Assembly (NCBI GenBank): GCA_029990175.1
Contig: JARKIP010000023.1
Span: forward strand, 19,735,501 to 19,799,500
Source of the DNA: Petunia secreta
Lineage: Eukaryota > Streptophyta > Magnoliopsida > Solanales > Solanaceae
Direction: 5' to 3'
DNA length: 64,000 nucleotides
The position numbers and the translations under genes are program-made. Every line of letters begins with the position of its first letter. Within the stretch, counting starts at the first letter, position 1. The notes under the pieces are model-generated. The model was not told the DNA's origin, made no database searches, and worked only from the letters and a program-made list of their open reading frames with translations. Positions 58,276 through 64,000 of the stretch are shown in pieces.

Positions 58276-58620
58276 TTTTTTTTACAAAAAGAGAACAATA
58301 TAAAAGAAGAGGTTGTATACTGAACAAAGGAAAAAGGAAGAAAATAACATTTTGTATTTTGGGAGAGGAGTTGTTGTTATTCAAGTTCATGCAAATGGAA
58401 ATACAAGGGGGACTATTTATAGGTGCAAATGAGCACTCTAGAACTATTCTAGATAGACCTTATTACCTAGAGAACACAAATGATTATTCTAGAATTTCTA
58501 CAAGATTAGATTTTTCTTCTAGAAAATAACAAAGAGCATTCTAGAGTATTTTTTTTTTTTTATTTGTCAAGCCAATTCTAGAACAATATACTGTCTAGGT
58601 AATCTAAATTATTCTTAACA
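58276..58620 (-). repeat. 3' LTR of a Ty1-copia element
   Basis: On the minus strand it begins TGTTAAGAATAATTTAG after a purine tract (AATTAAGGGGAAG). The outer end abuts the gypsy RNase H relic near 58275 and is approximate. It contains a TATAAATA box and perfect TTCTAGAA at 58487-58494, 58517-58524 and 58576-58583. It resembles the solo LTR at 57578-57979 in design, though the sequences differ. Confidence 0.8.
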
Positions 58621-59758
58621 CTTCCCCTTAATTTGAATTTTTCTTTGCACCCTAAGACTTGATCTCGACCTTTGAAAATCTTCAAACTTGAGCGGATTTG
58701 TGAAGATATCTGCAATTGATCATGAGTCTTCACATATATGAGCTCCCCTTCTTTATTGGAAATCCTCTCTTTGATAAAATGATATCGTGTAAAAATATTC
58801 TTGCCCCGTTCATGATATACCAGATTCTTGGCATGTTCTTTTGCAGATTTGTTGTCAATATAAATCTCTGTGGCTTCATCTTGTGACAATTTGAGCTCAT
58901 TCAGTAATCTCCTTAGCAAATGGCATGACACGTACAAGATGTTGCTGCCACGTATTCGGCTTCATAAGTCGAGAAAGTAACAATATTTTGTTTCTTACAG
59001 CTCCAACAAATAACACAATTACCCAAAAAAATACAAATCTGGTGATGCTTTCTTTCTCATCAACATCTCCCGCAAAACTATCACAGAATATCACAACCTT
59101 GAAAGTACTAGAAGAAGAATAAAATAATCTAAAGTCAATCGTACCTTTTAGGTAACGAAGAATTCTTCTCGTAGCCTTTAAATGGGTAGAAATAGGAGCT
59201 TCCATGAAGCGACTTACAACTACAACCGTAAATGGTATATCTTCTCTTATACATGACTCTTGAAGAGAGTAGAGTTCACATTTTCTCCATCATCAAACTT
59301 TGACAACTTTAAACCACTCTCCATTGGCGTTTTCGCTGGATTGCAATCAAGCATGTTAAACTTCTGCAACACCTTCTTTGCATAGCTTTCTTGAGAGATA
59401 AATATTCCTTCCTCCATTTGCTTCACTTCTAAATCCAAGTAGTATGGCATGAGCCCTATGTCCATCATCTCAAACTCATGGGACATAGCCTTCTTGAAAT
59501 CTTCAAACAATTTGGGTTATTCCTCGTAAAAATAAGATCATCAACGTAAAAGAAATCCATAGGAAAGCCGACTTGATATCCTCTTCCATTTCATTTGTGC
59601 CGCCAAAGAAATAAGCAAACGAATTGTCTCCATATGGGTAACTGGTGCATAAACTTCCACATAGTCAACTCTATGCCTTTGCTTGTAGCCTTTAGCCACA
59701 AGTCTTGCCTTGTATCTCTCGACCTTTGATCCACGCTCAATCCACTCACCTCAATGGG
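58621..59758 (-). pseudogene. Ty1-copia RT/RNase H relic
   Basis: Read from right to left: RGSKVERYKARLVAKGYKQ, YVEVYAPVTHMETIRL, FFYVDDLIFT (catalytic box at 59548-59537), MPYYLDLEVKQMEEGIFISQ, KTPMESGLKLSK, THLKATRRILRYLKGTIDF, IYIDNKSAKEHAKNL and HFIKERISNKEGEL. Frame changes and stops occur throughout. The 5' two-thirds of the element is not here because an Athila/Tat-type element inserted at 59759. Confidence 0.9.
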
Positions 59759-61150
59759 TGATGGGGCGGTCGTCAAAGATATTAGTATCCAACTAATGAG
59801 TCGGGGTTGATTTCCACAGGGAGCTAGCAAGATAATCTATTAGACTTAGGTTGAATAATTACGGGTCCTAAGCATTGTTCGTAGTGTTCCTAATAAATAA
59901 GGGTGAAATTGTTTAACTAAAACTAATTAGCAAATAATACAAAGTAAACTAAATAATGATGATGGGGTAAACTATGGGAATGAGCTAGGGGTTTATCAAT
60001 TCAAACATGGGTATCTTAGTTAAATACTTGCACTAATCTTACAAATCTCATAGGTAACACTAATGGTTGGACCTCTAATGTATTCCTTAAAACGCTCTCG
60101 GGACAGGGAGAATTTTACTTCATCAAGCCCTCTCAGGTAAATAATGAAGCGCGAGAAACACTAATCCAAAGACTCGATCCTTTAGATGGGGTAGGTCGCA
60201 ACTAATGTAACCCAAATTCTCGCTAGTCTCTATTAACCTACGCCTTCAACCCCTTTCGGGTGATAAAAGCAAAGTAAGGTTAGGTTCAAGTACGGCCGTG
60301 CCTTAAACCCTAGTTAAGAGAATGCGATGGAGAGCAAGATTTATATTAACCCATTAATTTCATAAGATTAAGTACAAGATTTAAGCTAAGATAATCATGT
60401 CTCCATGAATAAACCCCTAGTATGAGTTTAGCTACTCATACTAGGGTCTAACACACACATATTGTAAGATGAAATATAAAGAATCATGTAAGAATTTAGA
60501 TTAAAGAAAGTAAACCTTACAAAGATTCAAGTAGAAACCCTTCTTTCAACTCCAAGAATAATCAAAAGCTTTAAAATGATATTCTAAATTAAAAGAGATA
60601 TATTTTCTCGGAGGCATAACAACCTATTTATAGGCATGGGTTTCAAAAATAAGCTAATATTTACAAAAATGCCACTTTCACTGCTTTTACACAAGACCGC
60701 CTCTTGTTAGGCGAGCCGCATATTTGGTTGATGGCTCGCAGCTTTCACGTTTGCTAACTCGTATTTTCTTGTGCGGTGCAGGTTAGGCGGGCCGCCCTTG
60801 TGTTTGCAGCCAACTCCTCAACGTCACAGGTTTTATTAACTCTCTGTATCAACTGGTGGAGTCGCCTTTCATTATGCGGGGCTGCCGGATGTATTCAGCA
60901 CAAATATCGGTGGGCTTCCCTTTTGAGTTGCTGGTTGCTGTAAACTTCTCTTCCTTTGGTGGATGGCTGGCTTTTTAGCCTCTTGTTGGGTGAGGCGCCC
61001 TTTCCGCTGCTGCTTCATTTTCATGTTCCTCACTTTTGTAGCCAAAGCACACTTGTTTTGCTCTTTTTTACATTTTCTTCGGCTTTGTATGTAAATTCTC
61101 TTAAAAACCTGAAACATGAAGATTAACATAAGATTCATTCAAATCATTTT
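59759..61150 (-). repeat. Probable 3' LTR of an Athila/Tat-type element
   Basis: The left edge TGATGGGGCGGTCG abuts the copia relic cleanly. Phrases such as CTAATGAGTCGGGGTTGATT and TTTCCACAGGGAG occur at the same relative place as GTATCGTTCCCACGAGG in the LARD LTR. The right (inner) edge near 61150 is an estimate. The partner LTR and target duplication lie outside the window. Confidence 0.5.
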
Positions 61151-63042
61151 CTTAGCACCGGAATTGAGTTCAACAAGGGAATGGAGTAAAAGAGGAGTTC
61201 ATGACTTTGGTTGATACTAACACTTAATTTCACACATGAGAATCCAACCAATCAATCCACAAGATCCATAGTCGCAAGTGTATCGACAAAAGCTTCTAGT
61301 TGGGACTAGATCATGCATAGCATAATTGCTTTCTCAATTCACCTAAGGTTTTCTAGGTTGCATCTTCAAGTCTCAAGTCCCTTACTGCTCTCACCACAAA
61401 GAATGGGTCCATATCTCTCAATATAATGCAAACAAAAATGACCCTCAAAATTTAAACTCTCACTCTAAAAAATGAATGCAAGTTAAGCACATACAATGTC
61501 ATAGGCTTGACCTTAGTGTCACTTGGCATTTCCTTTCATTTCAATCAATGGAGAATCAAATATGGCTAATGTAGGCTTTTGGATAAAGGTATGGTATAAT
61601 TTGGATAAAGAGTGACTAAATTCCCTCGTTGGGCACTACATCATCTTTGCAAACTTTTCACTTTGAGCTTTCTTTTCACATTTTAGCTCTTATTCTCATT
61701 TTCATTTTTTATCTTTGCTTTTGTGGCACTTATTCTTTCACTTGCTTCTCTTTCTATTTTTTTTTATTTTTCATTTGTCTTTTGCTATTTTTGTATTTTT
61801 CTTGATTTTCTTCTTTTCTCTTTTGCAACTTTCCTTTATGCAATCATCTTCCTTTTCGAAGAGCCACATAGCTTTCATTTTTTGGTTCCCCTCCCCCAAA
61901 CTTAGACTTTAGTCTAAGTTGCACGTTTTTCAATGCCTCAAGGAGGTAGTGCCAAGAGAAGAGTTAGTGCTATTAAGCATTTAGAATTAGCTCAGGCTAA
62001 TTATATGGCTATAAAAAAGAAAGGATCTTAAGGCTCAGAGTTGGCTAACGGAGGATTAATTTCATTTGGTGGCTTGAAAGGCTCAAACGGGTCAAAGAAA
62101 TGCCTATTGTCATATTCAACCACTAAATTGACACTTCATTCATTGTCTAGGACGCACAAGTCAAGTTCTAACATGCATATTCAATTAATAAGCTTTAGAG
62201 GAAGAACTCACCTCACTAGCATACGGGACAAGAGACAAGAATATCAACTTTCGAACACTTAAGGTGAGGATCTAACCTATACTACGCATGCATAAAGTCA
62301 TCACAAGAACCTAAAGGTTATAATTGCAACTCTCAACAAACAATCCACAAACTTTTTCATGTGTGCTCTTAATATGTTGGTATCAAACAAGTCAGGAAAC
62401 AAGGATGACACTTCTATGATTAAAGTCCTAAAAAGTGCCCGGTTCAAAATAATTACACTCTTGGGAAAAGAACCAAGTAAAAAAAAAATCAAGAAGGTTA
62501 TTTATTAAGTTAAGACTATTTACACAAGTGGTATTTACAATGGGTGGTTGTTTTCGGGCCCAAGTAAAAATGAGTTTCACAAGGGTTGCCTACGTATCGT
62601 AACAAGTGCGAATCAGAGGAAAGAAGGAAACGTCCCAAGTGTAGTTCACGGGAGTACCTTTTTAGCATTTTTCTTTTTGGGATTTTTGAAAATTTTTCAA
62701 TTTGTTTGGGCTTTTGGTTTTTTTTTTTTTTTTTTATATGATATTAACAACTACACACTACACTATAAATTTAAAAAAATAATATAAGAGAAGAATATAA
62801 ACAACATCACATGATTATATACATCACAAATACAACCTAAATTAAACATTCATATCAACATAACAAACATAACATAAAGATAGTTTGGGACATATCAATC
62901 AAAAATAATTATCACCCCATCCCTAACATGAAAAGTTGCTATGTCCCCAAGCAACTAAATATAGAACCAGAGTGATTAACAAAAGAGTTAGCCAAAAGGG
63001 AAGAGAACCTATTCATCTCCGGCAATTTCCTTGCCATTGCCC
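61150..63042. other. Non-coding 3' internal region of the Athila/Tat-type element
   Basis: No coding motifs. T-rich block at 61720-61830, poly-T at 62719-62736. Several blocks match the LARD interior in the same order, for example 'ttggttgatactaacactta' (61208) against 'atggttgataccaacaatta' (35609). Confidence 0.55.
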
Positions 63043-63083
63043 TCAACATGTCTTCTTAGGGATGATTGCCTTCTTTGTCCTCT

Positions 63084-63115
<32 letters not shown>

Positions 63116-64000
63116 ACAGCTTCCTCTCTTGAGGCCATTCTGGCCATATTCATCTGGATCTCCTCATTAAGCTCCATATTTCTGAGCACACCTAAATTTT
63201 CAAGTGCCTCTTCTTGCATCCTTCTCATGTTCACTTGGTGTGTAAGATTCTGGGGCTGTTGGATGGTTCATCCTTCTTGTCTTTGCTCCCTTTCATTCCA
63301 CAGTATATTCACACTATTGACCATGTCCCGATGTGTGACTGCGAACACATGGATGCACTTCTTTATCTTCATGATATCCTTAGCATGTGCATCAATGGCT
63401 TCGCTCAACTGATCAAATTCAGTTGGGATGATCTTATGGGCAGAAGGTGGAGGTGGTTGCATCCGAGGCAGGTTACACAGGTGTACCCCAAACTCTTGTA
63501 TTTTGTCTTGCAACTCCTCAAGTTCCCGAGTGAGATTTTCAATGGCAGCCTCAACTTGAGATACCTGTGGTGGGGGAGCCCTTGAAGAGGATGGGCCGAC
63601 AGTATTTGATGGCATCCTTTGATGAGGTGTAGGCGGTGTTGGATTTCTTGGGTTGTTCTCATCATCAATGGCATATAAGTCGAAAGCTTTCATTGGAAAG
63701 GCAAAGTCATCATCATCTGTACTGATCCCGAGTTCCATGAGAAATTCAGTCAGTGTGTTGGCAAATGGGAGGTTGACACTTCCAGTATGGGCAGCTTCTA
63801 GCATATTTCTCACCATCTCAGCCCCCAAATTAATTCTCACCCCTGTCATGAGGCATCCAATGATGATAGCCTTCCTGAGAGAGATCAGATGTGTGTCCCT
63901 TGAGGGCATGATTCTTGAGTTCACAATGGCATGCCACCCTTTGGCTTCAAAATTCAAGTCTTGAAAGGTAATTGGTGCACCAAACCTTCTCCATGCAGGC
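63043..64000 (-). pseudogene. Plant-transposon-protein ORF, incomplete
   Basis: The frame is open from the window edge (PAWRRFGAPITFQDLNFEAK...) through RIMPSRDTHLISLRKAII, LMTGVRINLGAEMVRNML and NLPFANTLTEFLMELGI, then a proline/serine-rich linker and a coiled coil (LTRELEELQDKIQEFG). TGA at 63270-63268 interrupts it; the same frame continues to 63043 with a Met/Arg/Glu-rich tail encoded partly by the CT repeat. The pattern fits the 'putative plant transposon protein' family found as an additional ORF of Athila/Tat elements. Function unknown. The N-terminus lies outside the window. Confidence 0.65.
63084..63114. repeat. (CT)n microsatellite in coding frame
   Basis: Encodes an Arg-Glu run (RERDREREREK) in the tail of the minus-strand ORF. 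Confidence 0.9.

Overview
The window is nuclear DNA of a flowering plant, most likely a eudicot of the nightshade family. The evidence is spliced genes with GT-AG introns, AT-rich spacers, plant retrotransposon lineages primed by tRNA-Met and tRNA-Asp, Stowaway/Tourist MITEs, Helitrons and an Ogre-type LTR. The family-level assignment is inference. Only two host genes look intact. They lie tail to tail: a GH28 polygalacturonase (42335-44730, +, six exons if the micro-exon is used) and a group-B MAP kinase close to MPK4 (45433-49659, -, six exons, 374 aa). The kinase carries MEY instead of TEY in its activation loop. A third host gene, a REVEILLE-type clock MYB (24133-25980, +), survives only as a 5'-truncated, frameshifted pseudogene.

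Nearly everything else is layered mobile DNA. 1987-7945 is an old Helitron holding a helicase fragment, a second complete Helitron (3976-5112) and two MITEs. 7946-12337 is gene-free spacer with an LTR fragment and degenerate tandem repeats. 12338-17634 is a complete but disabled Ty1-copia element on the minus strand with target duplication GTTTA. 18171-23147 is a hAT transposon with ACCGG-rich ends, a decayed transposase, a second small BED-finger ORF and a nested Stowaway element. 26239-32063 is a structurally intact Ty3-gypsy chromovirus with an open ORF of 1601 codons and two LTRs that read the same over all 509 bp. It is the youngest and most probably competent element here, and it sits just 3' of the REVEILLE pseudogene.

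33757-41116 is a three-deep nest. A non-autonomous hAT-like element with a perfect 8-bp target duplication holds a Stowaway MITE, which in turn holds a 6.5-kb non-autonomous LTR element whose 1147-bp LTRs look identical and whose primer site matches tRNA-Asp. 50858-54659 is a 3.8-kb Ogre-type solo LTR. 55593-56575 is a miniature LTR element. 56706-59758 is a dead gypsy pol interrupted first by a solo LTR and then by a copia element. 59759-64000 is the 3' part of an Athila/Tat-type element that runs off the window.

The thread that may deserve most attention is that LTRs of three elements, including the intact chromovirus, carry repeated TTCnnGAA or GAAnnTTC modules beside TATAAATA boxes. This is the arrangement expected of heat-inducible retrotransposons. 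All homology statements come from reading motifs, because no database search was possible.
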